A DNA stretch of 64,000 nt from Sipunculus nudus. Taxonomy: Eukaryota; Annelida; Sipuncula; Golfingiida; Sipunculidae. The position numbers and the translations under genes were made by a program. Positions 47,842-59,164 of this stretch are shown piece by piece. Below the pieces are notes generated by a model. That model was not told the DNA's origin, did not search any database, and was given only the letters and a program-made list of their open reading frames with translations. Positions within the stretch are counted from its first letter, which is position 1, and each line of letters starts with the position of its first letter. The stretch is from assembly GCA_026874595.1 (NCBI GenBank), contig CM049309.1:47540079-47604078 (forward strand), written 5' to 3'.

Positions 47842-50800
47842 ATGCTGAGCATCACAAAATGTTGTCAGACGGCATGGAGCGAGGTTTGTTTGAAGGTGAA
47901 CATGGCAGTGGTGTTTCTGGATGATGCCTGTGCTGAAACCCTGCACTGGAACGGTGGAGCTGCCTCCCTGCTGAATGCTGGAGCTACAGATATCAAACAG
48001 TTTTCTTCCTTCGAGGTATATTAATCATAATCAATATAATTAACTCCCTTATGACAGTTGTATTCACAAAACTGTAGGTTTAAGATATTTGATGCTTATG
48101 ACATTTTTTTTTTCAAATATTGCATTTAGGAGAAAGTGCAAATTTGGGGCTCTTGACTGGTGGCGCTGCCTACTATGAGTTTCATCTGGCGTCCATCTGC
48201 AGATTTGATTTTGGTGATAATTGCATATCTCAGGAGTTGTTTAATGTAATGTCCGAATAATGCATGTCCATCCATCTTATATAACTTTCTCATACACTAG
48301 ACAGGTGATGCCACCTAAAATCCCTATTTGTAAAATACATAAATGCATTTATCTCAGCAGAGGTTTGGCGTAACAGCCATTTTTTATGGCCATGGATCTA
48401 GCATGATCTTGTACACATATCTTGTCATGCACAATAATTTTTAGCGAACCTGTGAGCTTATGCGATGGTGCAGCGTCGTCCATCGTACGTCGTGCATCAT
48501 GGGTCATGCATTGTGCGTCATCTGTAGGTTAACCATAGCTATCTCAAAAATGGCAGGAGCAAGCATCACCAAATTTTTTGCAAATAACCAGTCATCTGAA
48601 AAACTCTATCGGATTTTGTTTATTTTTTTTCTTTCTAACTGCATTTTCTTAGTTTTAATAGGGAAAAGCTGAAAAAGCTTTAAAAATCATCTTCTCTGAA
48701 ATTGTCCAGCCAAATTGTCCAATATATCACAGAAATGATCCCTGGAACAATCTCTCTTAAGTTTGTTCGAATGGTTCCAGTTCGGAGATTTTTGGCCGAG
48801 TTACAGGAGGTTGAACTTAGTCATCTGTCCAAAAAAGCACACTAAAATTAAAATCTCAGAAATGGCTAGAGCTATTATCAGCAAATTTTATACCAATGTT
48901 TGTAACATATGTCATATCTGAAATTGAGGTATTGGTGGCGCCACCTACATTGATCTGTTTTTTACAAGCTAAAATGTAATTTTAAACTCTTCTAGCTTAT
49001 ACACTGATTTACGATGAAACTGTTAAGCTGATTGGTTTAAACTTAACAAGAAGTATTCTATGGTAGGGTTCTGCTAGTTTTATAAGAATAGATTTGGTAA
49101 ATACAGCTTTAAAAAAGCATTGTAGCCAATTGAAAAAGGCTTTCTGTGTTTGAAAACAGATTTGACAACATGCTGAGTTTCAGCAGCCAAGTCAAGAGGT
49201 CACTCAGTACAACCAGGTGGGGTCCAGACATCAACATGGCAACTGACCTGGCTCTGGCGGGTGTCTAGACAATGTGTCTAGATGTCTAGACACAGCGTCT
49301 AGAGGTCTAGGCACAATGTCTAGACGCAGAATTCCCAAATTATTGGAACTATATCTTTCAGCTGTTAGAAAAAAAATTGGTTTGCATTTTTAGCAAATCT
49401 GTGAGCTTATGCAATGGTGTGGCGTCATCCGTCATGCGTCATAGCTATCTCAAAAAGGGCAGGAGCTAGCATCAACAATTTTTTTTGCAAAAGATTTGTC
49501 ATCTAAAAAATTATTGTTTTTTTTAGCGAAGCTGTGAGCTTATGCAATGTTGCTGCATCATCCATCGTGCCTCAGTGCGTCGTGCGTCGTCTCTAGTTAA
49601 CCATACCTATCTCAAAAGTGGCAGGAGCTAGCATCACCAAATTTTTTGCAAATTATCAGTCATCAGTCATCATTTGTTTATTTTTTTTCTAACTGCATTT
49701 TCTTAGATTTTTGCACAGCGTCCATCTGTTCATCTGCCTTGGGATAAAAACACTCATATCTCTGCATTAGTTGGACTTATTGACCTGAAATTTTGTATAT
49801 GTATACATCTTGGACAGCTTTCTTGATTTTATGACAGGTGGCGCCACCTACATCATGTTTAAGGTGCAGACTTCCAAGCTCATATCTCGGGAACCGTTTG
49901 ACCAGTTGTGCCAAAATTTTGCATGTGTATAGATCTCCCATAGCTCTTTATTATACGCAAAACCGGTGTCGCCACCTGCAACCATTTTTGCACAGCGTCC
50001 ATCTGTTCATCTGCCTTGGGATAAAATCACTCCTATCTCGGCAGTGGTTTGACTTATCCACCTGAAATTTTGCAGGTTTATACATCCTTGATAGCTTTCT
50101 TGATTTAAGGCAGGTGGCGCCACCGACATTCACATTAACGCTGCAGACATCCAAGCTCATATCTCTGGAACCATTTGACCAATTGGGCAAAAATTTTAGA
50201 TGTTTATAGATCTCACATAGCTCTTAATCATACACAAAAGTGGTGGCGCCACCTGCCACCATTTTTGCACATCATCCGTTTTTTTGTCTGCCTTTGGCTA
50301 AAATCACTCATATCTCAGTAGTGGTATGACTTGTCTGCCTAAAATTTTGCATGTTTATACGTCTTGGACAGCTTTCTGGATTTTTTTGGTAGGTGGCACA
50401 ACTGACATACACATTTCAGCTGCAGACATCCAGGCTGTTATGCAAATCACCTCACCCTATTTCCCCATGCCACTCAATCCATGCCTCACTTCACCCATCC
50501 CACTTTGATTTTAGCCGATACAAGTAGTCACTTGTTGACTACCCGTATTCTAGATTTTGTGTTGTGTGCACCCATGCTAGAATTTCAGCAGTGATGTTTG
50601 TTTAATTGTTTCATGTTCTAAGTGTTTAGTACTTGCATTGTTCATATACATGTTACACATGTTCTTGAAAAGTAATGGTCCAGCATTGAAGCATTATACC
50701 TGGTGTAATCTCATTGCACAGGTTCCCATTAGGCCTGTAGGCCTTGTTTTAGTTTCATCCATCCATGCACCTTGAGATACTGGGGTATCTGTGATGCCAC

Positions 50801-53800
50801 AAATTTCAAGGGCTGTTAGATTAGGAGAGATTCCATACTTTACTCTATCCAGTCCTTTGTGATTTGGTGGACCTGTAGTCGCTTGTCAAATGCCCATATT
50901 CTAGTACAGATTGTCAGTCTGGATGTTTGTACCTCTTACCATAGCAGAAACAGTGTGTGGTAGTGTTCAAGATATACTAAACTTGCGGAATGCACAACAG
51001 TTTGTGCCTATACCTTTGACAGAATCCATACCTGAAGCAGTGCAGTTCATTGCAACTTTTCATCATACTTGATTCACCTTCACTTTCATTTGTATGTACA
51101 TGTTCTCTCCAATAGGTGTCTCTCTAAATAAAGATCATACAGGGATGATATCTGGTGGATACATGGACAATTATTGTCCGGGGGACTTTGATTTGGGTTT
51201 GTTTGTCTGTCCCTCTTCTGTCTGTCTGTCTGTCTGTCTGTCTGTCAGGTTTTTGTGTCAGTGGAATAATTTTCCTAAATATTATCTGAATTCATTCAAA
51301 TTTTTTCTCATGCTTAACTTTGTTGGGATTGGTTTTGGAGTGTCTGTCTCACAAGATAATAATAAATATGATATTTAATTTCTGATATGATGAATTAGCA
51401 CATTTAGTTTTGCTAATCACCAACAGGTGTCGCTAGTGGTGGACATAAAATTACTTGAATTTTTGCAGTTACTGCCAGGTGCTGCCATCTGTTGAGTGTG
51501 GTTAAAATTATTTGCACTTAGTCACCACTTGAAGGGGAAGCTAGACCTGGGTAGGTCCCTATAATTTGGTCTGTTTCTGATTTTATATAAATATACCCCA
51601 AGTAAAAGCAACCCCTATTCTGTTACTCTGTTGACCCTATGTCCAGCTGCCCTGTTGCTGTCATGACCAGTTCCAGTACTTTACAATTATCACTACAGGT
51701 AGCATCTGTGTGCTCAATAGGAGGATTCTCATCTAGTCCTTACCCCTTAGTGATAGTTGGGCCCCCTGGAGAAAGAAAGTAAACTATTTGCACCCCACAG
51801 AAGAAGCCAGTACATGAATTATAAAATGATCACTGAACATTAATAAATGTGATAAAAAAATGAAAATAAAATTATTCCTCGACCTGTTGCAGGTCTAGGT
51901 GGAAGTAGGGGACATTAATTCCTTTACTTTGCTTGTTTTATTCTTATCCCGCATCCCTCTAAAACTGTGACCAAACAGGTCACCATAATTTTTATAAAAT
52001 CTTATTTTGCTGACACAAATGCTGTTTACCTAGGGTTTGCTACTCATAACTGTATCTCATATATCCATTTAAGAAGTGTCCAAAATGTCAGTCACATATA
52101 ATCATAAAAATATTATTGTATCTGCCAAAACAAAGTTTTGCTGATACTATGTTTTTGACCGGGTTCCGCCGCCGTTGCGTTCGATTCCGGAGAACTCCTC
52201 TGAGACTACTGGACTGATTTTTCCGAAACTTACACCAATTATCAGGTCACATGTGAACTGGTGCCTAACCTATTGGCTTGACCTCTGACCTTTCCTCTCT
52301 GCCCAGCGTCCATTTTGGTCTATTTCCACATATAAACCCACCGTTTGACTGATCAGGAAAAAAATTTTGTTCAAATGTAGCCCTTGGTAAGCTTTATAAC
52401 ATACCCAAAAAATGGTGGCGCCACATGCAACTATTTTTGCGCAGTGTCAATCTGTTCATCTGCCTTGGGCTAAAATCACTCATATCTCTGGAATGTTTTG
52501 ACTAATTCACCTGAAATTTGGCATGCTTATACATCCTGGATAGGTTTCTTTATTTTATGACAGGTGGCGCCACATACATTCACGTTCACACTGCAGACAT
52601 CTAAGCTCATATCTCGGTGTTAAATTTGGCCAAAATAAACTTTATCATACATAAAACTGGTGGCGCCACCTGCTATCATTTTTGCACAGCATCCGTCTGT
52701 TTGTCTGCCGTGGGATAATACCACTCTTATCTCAGTAGTGGTTCGACATATCTGCCTAAAATTTTGCAGTTTTATACATCCTGGACAGCTTTCTTGATTT
52801 TATGACAGGTGGCACCACCTACATTCATGTTCACACTGCAGACATCCAAGCTCATATCTCAGGAACTGTTTGACCGATTGGGCCAAAATTTTACATGTGT
52901 ATAGATCTCACATAACTCTGGAGGAGACAGCTGCAACCATTTTTGCACAGCGTCCATCTGTTTTTCTGAAGGGGCTAAAATCACTCACATCTCTGTAGTG
53001 GTTTGACATATTTGCCTAAAATTTTGCAGTTTTATACATCCTGGACAACTTTCTTGATTTTATAACAGATGGCGCCACCTACATTCTAGTTTATGCTGCA
53101 AACATCCAAGCTCATATCTCAGGAACCATTTGGCCGATTGGGCCAAAATTTTGCAAGTGTATAGATCTCACATAGCTCTTTGTCATACGCAAAACTGGTG
53201 GCACCACCTCAATCATTTTTGCACAAGTCCTGTTTGTCTGCTGTGGAATAAAATCACTCATATACATGTAGTGGTTTGACTTTTCTGCCTAAAATTTTGC
53301 ACATGTATACAACTTGGACAGCTTTCTGGATTTGTGGTAGGTGGCACAACCTGCATACACACTTTGTCTGCAGACATCCATGCTAATATGCAACATACCT
53401 CACTCTATTTCCTCTTGCCACTCAATCCATGCCTCACTTCACCCATCCTTGATTTTGGTGGATACACGTAGTTGCTTCTCGACTACCGGTATTCTATTTT
53501 TTCCAATTCTATTACTATTAGAGAACAGTAATATATAATCATCAGAGTTATATATGAACAGTGATATAAGAATCATCAGAGTTATATATGAACAGGTAAA
53601 AATGTTTTGAATTAATTAGATTTTAAATACAACTTCTGTATATCATGTAACTGTTGTCTTACCTTATCTTTTAGAGTGGACGTCACACTCAACGCAAAGC
53701 TGTGTTCCTGTTGAGTAGCCCTTTAGTGGGGCTGACAGCTGACATCACACGAGATATCCTACAGGCAAGCAGCTTTCAATATGTTATTGTCATCTCCAGC

Positions 53801-56800
53801 CTTAGTCCAGCCATGCACAGCAAAGTGATGTTTGGCTCCCATGAGGAAGAAGCTCGGGCCATCCATCAATTTGAAGATCAACTTCTCGAGTACATGGGCA
53901 ACATGGTAATACTTTTTACCTTCTTTGTGGTAATTTTGAATGTTACCAAAACTTTACCAGATAGTTGTAGTAATGTAAGAATGAGTGCCTGTACTTACTG
54001 AAAGCACCGTCATAGGTAAGTACTGTTATTAAGGTTGTATTATTTAATGTCATTGCTACATCTAGTTTCATCAGATCACAAACAATGGTTGCCAAATGCA
54101 GCCTCCATACCCAGTCATGCAGTATATATTGAAACTTACAAGATGGAAAGTTGACCGATACACCATTTATATACTGACAATCTCATGGTGCCATTATACC
54201 TTGATTGTTCATGCATATATTTACAAATAACATGTCAGGAATGGCACAGAGTGCCAAATAGTGATATGATGTATAATGTTTTTTATTTCAGCTGACTATA
54301 AGTTATCTGAGCTATAGTCGTGGTCCATTGTCCGTCCGTTCGTCCGTCTGTAGATGTGGCACGTTTTGAAACCGTTAGACCTAGGGATCCAAAATTCAGC
54401 ATAATGTTAGATGTCCCCAAGATCTCCTACCAAGCCGAAAACAGGGTCTTTGCGACTTCGTTCCTTTGAGAAAATTAAGGAAAAGCCTCAATTTTTTTAT
54501 TAAAAACCTATTTTCACATATTAGGACTGCCTAATATCAAAACCACTTATCTGTTTTTCATAATATTTACCAGGAGTATTCTCCTATGTATTTACTATAT
54601 ACATGCCAGAAATTAACACTTTAAAGAGTAATTTCAATAAGTTATGGGCTTGAACATATTGGACTATGTAAAAAAATCAGGAAAAATATTTGCTCACTTA
54701 ACATTAAAATTATTGAAGCTAGAGACTTTTTCCCAAATATATAACTTTGTTTAATTAAGATTCAGTTGTATACCCAAAATTAGAAGTGAATTTTGTAAAG
54801 TATTTAAGTTATTAGCATAAAAATAAAATCAGTACCTTGAATTTTGCCCAACTTTGAACATGTCACATTTTTATCCTGTGAGTACTGTTGATTTAATTTT
54901 CACACCATGTAAATATACATATTTAATTTGTTTAAATCTGAAATTTGAAAATAAAAGCTTGAAAATTAGGCTAGTTATTGAATTTTTTCTTGAGGCAATA
55001 TTGCAGTCACTTCTTTGTCAAAAAGCAGGCTACTCACTCCTGGTCACTGGAAGTCAGCTATGCCAGGGTTCCTGATTTGTTACAGTCACTGAAGGAGATC
55101 CCCTGGTTGAGGTGTACAGTTATTCTCATATAAGCCCCCCCCCCCCCCCCCCAACTCCGCCAACCCTCCCCACCAAGTGTTATGCAGTAATTGTAATTGT
55201 TTGCACTGTATTTCCTTAATTGTAATGCTGTTTCCACTCCAATATACAAAACTTCCCTTGAAAAAGAAATCAAGGAGTAATCCAGAAGATGCCAGTGTTG
55301 TGTAAATGTAGTATTTTTAAAGAAATCAATTTTCTTTTAAGTGATTTTAATAAATTAAAATTTAATTAAACCCAACAGTATGCATTAATTAATAAAATAT
55401 GAAGCAATTTATGGATAAATAAAGGCACAATTTAAAATTAGGAAATCTGGATTAAGTAATTGATATTTATTGTTTTGCAAATTTAAAAGTATATGTTTGT
55501 GGTAAAAAATAAATATACATTTGTATGCATGATGTGGTGTTATCTGATTGAGATTTATGATGATGCAATTTAGAATTATGAATCAACTTTTATATTCAGA
55601 TATATATATTTTATTGGAAATTAATAGAAATATACACTTAAAATAAATAAAATGATGTGATAATAAAATGAGGATCTAATACAAACATTTGTTCATTATT
55701 TTCCTGCCTCAGCAGAATTGAAGATCAGGCTTTGTTTGCCATGTATGTATATGCAGTAGTGTTGTACATCCCTCCATCCAACCCCCCCCCCCCCCTCCCC
55801 CACTGCCATTTATTCCTTTACACCTGTGCACTGGGACATTTTTAATAAAAAAATAATTGGATTAGAAAAAATTAAGATCAAATTGAAACATATTCTTTTC
55901 TTCAGGAGAATGGAACATAAAGTGATCAGTTCTGTCTGTACATCATCTCGCTGTTATCATTAAATATATATTAATTATGAGATTTTTCCTATTAGCACTG
56001 TTGAAATAACTTTCAAATGCTGTATGTGTATGAATTTAAGCCATTAAAGTCTGAAATTTGAAAGCAACATATATATTCAGTTATTTGATATTGCAGATGT
56101 AAAACTTTAATCCCATTGACCCCCCCCCCCCCCCCCACACACCACCACCACCCCCAAGTCCTTGCATCTGTGGACTGTGGACATCAGTTTTACAGTAGAG
56201 CACATATTTCCGAAAGTGTCAGGGGACAAGCTTTTCTTTTGGAAAAACAAATTTTCAGAAATTCGGTCGAGGGTCTGGGGCCAATTTTGTACGACAGTTA
56301 ATGATTAACTTAACACTATATTACTGAGAGAACCCCATGACCATGTCCGTTACACCGCTCAGGCAATAACTAGGGTTTCTACGCCGCAGTTTTGCCTCTT
56401 CGGGTACCCCCCCTCTTTGCACTGAGGTCACCAGAACTAACACGCCAGCCAGCCAGGTCCGGCCCGCCCTCGCTGACCGACCACCACCGGGGAATCCCCC
56501 AAGTAAACCCGGGAGCCTGAGCCTAGCAACCAGCCAGTAATGTCCGAGCGTCACCGGCCTACCCCTGGACTACCGTGAGTCCTGCCCTGAGCCTTGTCTG
56601 AGAGAACCCCGTGTTTCTTTTCGTAATTTATGACCTGATCTTATAAAAATATTGGATTCATTGCGTGTTTCTTTTCGTAATTTATGACCTGATCTTATAA
56701 AAATATTGGATTCATTGCAGAGTTTGATAGGTAAAACCCATTTTAACCTGTTTTTAGAATACTTTTTTCCAACAAATTCACGATAGGGAAAGGTCAAATG

Positions 56801-57961
56801 ATATTGCAATCATTGTAGCTTGGTTAGCTTCTTTAACAGCCCACAGACAGCACCAGTGCGGCACACACATAAGGCATTCCGTATTCTTTTCTCTGGCATT
56901 GACATCAAGACAATCGGTGTTCTTCTTGACAGTAAAATTTAAATGATGAATAAGCTGAATTACGGCGAGTTTAAGTAAGTGACACACTTGCTCTCTCAGA
57001 ATGAATTGTATGGCCAGGCCCGCGTGCTATGGCTTCGCATCTAAACCTATGCTTGTGCACAAGCGATGGGCCAATGATACCTCACTAATACTCTTGCTAA
57101 GGGTATTTTGCAACTAGCTGTAGTTATCACACCTTTTCCCCAGCGACAGGATCAGCCTATAACTAATTAATAAGGGTCACCACTCAGCTTAACCTCCTGA
57201 CTGCAGGCCTTTGTGACTCGTAATTACAAAAATTCATTTGAGGTGTTTATATGCTTGAAAAATATTTCTGAAATACGAATAAATTTTCGGTTCCCCATTT
57301 TAAATTTTGGAAAAACAAATTTTTGGAAATTTGGTTTTCAGAAATACAGCCCTCTACTGTGTTTCAACTGTATACGTTTTATAAAATAAAAAGATGCATA
57401 TATCTAATAGTATATATATTATAAAAAAATTGGTCCAATTGAACAAATGTGTAAACTACTGAACTGTCAGAAATTTATCAAGAAGCCAACCAATGATCAT
57501 GGTAATAATATACATCTTATGGTCACAGACAGCTCACATGCTTCAATATTAACATTAGTAAATGCATGGTTTGGTCACAAAATATTATTTGCAACAATTT
57601 CTTACTCATCAATACAAACCAATCATGTCAACCAGCCATGGCCTATATTACCTTTTCCTCTTAAACTTTATCTCCATTTGATATTCTTTTAGAATTTTAC
57701 CTTCAAGGTCAACTTCAGTTTAGCACGGTAACCTATGGGTCCCTTGTTATGTATTATTTTCATTTTGCAAATTATTATTATATATGATAAAGTTTTATGA
57801 ATGTTTTCCATTTTATTTAGAATTATACAGCAGAGGTGATATACAAGCCCCTGGTATGTGCTCCTGTCTCACCACAGCTGTTTGTTCTGCCAGCACACAG
57901 TGAATTGTTCCCACTGCTACCTACAGATCTACAGGCCCTGCTGAAGAAGAACCTTGGAAAG
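47842..57961 (+). CDS. SCFD2: Sec1 family domain-containing protein 2, first three exons, runs off the right edge
   Basis: Exons 47842-48015, 53675-53905 and 57821-57961 are all phase 0 and give 182 residues. They match the N-terminus of vertebrate SCFD2. Exon 1 reads MLSITKCCQTAWSEVCLKV, then AVVFLDDACAETLHWNGG. Exon 2 has RKAVFLLSSPLVG, ITRDILQASSFQYVIVISS and FEDQLLEYMGNM. Exon 3 has NYTAEVIYKPL and HSELFPLLPTDLQALL. SCFD2 is a Sec1/Munc18-like protein (full length near 680 residues in human), so about three quarters of the protein is beyond the window; I see no fourth exon before 64000. The start at 47842 is chosen because its first residues align with the vertebrate N-terminus; an internal ATG at 47902 is less likely. 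Confidence 0.92.
48441..49560 (+). repeat. Repeated 5'-like ends of an interspersed element in SCFD2 intron 1
   Basis: The phrase TTTTTAGC(G/A)AA(C/G/T)CTGTGAGCTTATGC occurs at about 48441, 49389 and 49522. Each is followed by GGCGTCATCCGTCATGCGTC-like sequence and CTATCTCAAAAA(T/G)GGCAGGAGC. This looks like several 5' ends of the same interspersed family in the same orientation. It also contains a local repeat of GTCTAGA motifs (49263-49325). Confidence 0.55.
49700..50553 (+). repeat. Tandem array A in SCFD2 intron 1 (period about 278 bp) and Helitron-like end
   Basis: The palindrome-bearing unit recurs at about 49836, 50113 and 50392 with half-units between. Phrases are TTTTTGCACAGCGTCCATCT, GACATCCAAGCTCATATCTC and GGTGGCGCCACC. 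The array ends with the hairpin GTAGTCACTTGTTGACTAC (50524-50542), seven bases, then CTAG (50550-50553), which is like a Helitron 3' terminus. Confidence 0.6.
50875..50904 (+). repeat. Degenerate third copy of the element 3' end
   Basis: GTAGTCGCTTGTC then ATATTCTAG resembles the ends at 50524-50553 and 53468-53496, but the right stem arm is mutated. Confidence 0.4.
51219..51246 (+). repeat. (TGTC)n microsatellite
   Basis: Perfect tetranucleotide repeat in SCFD2 intron 1. Confidence 0.9.
52400..53496 (+). repeat. Tandem array B in SCFD2 intron 1 and second Helitron-like end
   Basis: Same repeat family as array A. GGTGGCGCCAC-type palindromes lie near 52414, 52563, 52660, 52808, 53067, 53198 and 53340, with unit spacing of about 245-272 bp. 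It ends with the hairpin GTAGTTGCTTCTCGACTAC (53468-53486) and then GTATTCTA. It stops just before exon 2 at 53675. Confidence 0.6.
53906..57820 (+). other. SCFD2 intron 2
   Basis: It includes a truncated copy of the 59-kb element's 5' end at about 54294-54430 (CAGCTGACTATAAGTTATCT, GAGCTATAG, CGTCCGTCTG). It has poly-C runs at 55135-55152, 55783-55795 and 56120-56136, and the composite repeat at about 56190-57360. Confidence 0.5.
56190..57360. mobile_element. Possible inverted-repeat element with internal insertions
   Basis: The left phrase CAGTAGAGCACATATTTC then CGAAA, with TTGGAAAAACAAATTTT, mirrors the right side, where GGAAAAACAAATTTTTGG and TTTTCAGAAATACAGCCCTC then TACTG appear. The right end read in reverse is CAGTAGAGGGCTGTATTTC. 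Inside, a 54-bp unit starting CGTGTTTCTTTTCGTAATTT is duplicated exactly in tandem (about 56611-56664 and 56665-56718). The target duplication is unclear. Confidence 0.45.
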
Positions 57962-59164
57962 GTAAGACATAAGTTATGTCAAAATACTTTCAAAGGAATA
58001 TTTACCCAAAATAATCACCTGATTTAGATTTGCATCTCTGCACGTGCAGGAAAGATCCAGGAACTTGGAACAGGAGGGGTTTACTGTTAAGATTTACTGT
58101 GACACAGTGAAAAAAATCCCTAAAAGATGTTCCTAAGATGAGGGGGGCGGGGAAACTGCAAACAAATATAATTTCTCAAAGTAAGGGGGAGGTTTAACCC
58201 CTAACCCACTCTCCTTTGGATCTGCTTCTGATGTATATAACAACTAAAGTGTTTTGCTTTATTTTTTAATTACAAGAATGTTTTAAAATGATATTACCAA
58301 TATAAAGTGTCTGTTTTTCATGGTTTGTTATTTGATCATATGTAAATTGGCTACAGTATTTTTTTTCAAATGGCAGGATCTATATTTTATCAGCATTTTC
58401 CATGTCATGATATCTTAATATGAATAGAAAATTCAAATATAAGTGTAATTATAGTGAGGGGAACAAATAGTTGTTTTATCTGAACTGAAGATCAGATACA
58501 CTGCAGGTCCAGAACAGTTGCAGCACTGCCAAGTCTGCTGCCTCAGTGGACAATCCTTTCAAGCAAGATAACTCAAATATTTTATGCATTTCCCTGATAT
58601 CTTACATGTACATAGATCAGAGATCATATTCTTTTTTAATTATGGTCATGGCCTTCTCTTTGAAAGTGACCTTGATCTTGAATTGATCCATTTTCAGTCA
58701 AATTGATCAGCTTTTCAGGAATGGTTTCAGCAAATGTTCTCAATAATTTGTCTCCATTGATCCAATTCAGGTGTCCCGTTTGTTAAATGGATGCACCATG
58801 TACACTTACCTTTTTTTACACAATTTTAACTGAACTTTAAAAAAGGTTGTTTGATAACTCCAAAAAATAACATTCTTTAGCATGTCCAAATATAGGGTCA
58901 CACTAGAAAGCCTCTAAACAAACATTTTATCAGCTTAATACTAAAGATCAGATTTCTCAGGAATGGCTTCCAAATTTGTAATGTTAATCTATCTTTGGTC
59001 ACTTTTGCCATTGCAACTGTTATTATTACAAGACCTACTACTCATTTTATTCATCATAATACCTCTGGAATGGCTTAGTTTTGGTTTTTAGCTCAGCTGA
59101 CTGTAAGTCATCTGAGCTATAGCGATCACTTTTTGTCCGTCGTCCGTCTGTCCGTCCGTCTGTC

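Noticed and set aside
48000-53500. CRISPR-like array
   Set aside because: The direct repeats are long, diverged minisatellite units in an intron, with no short identical repeats or unique spacers, and the genome is eukaryotic.
56321-56554. GC-rich minus-strand frame of 77 codons
   Set aside because: It lies inside a repeat-like insertion in SCFD2 intron 2; composition alone keeps the frame open and no family is recognised.
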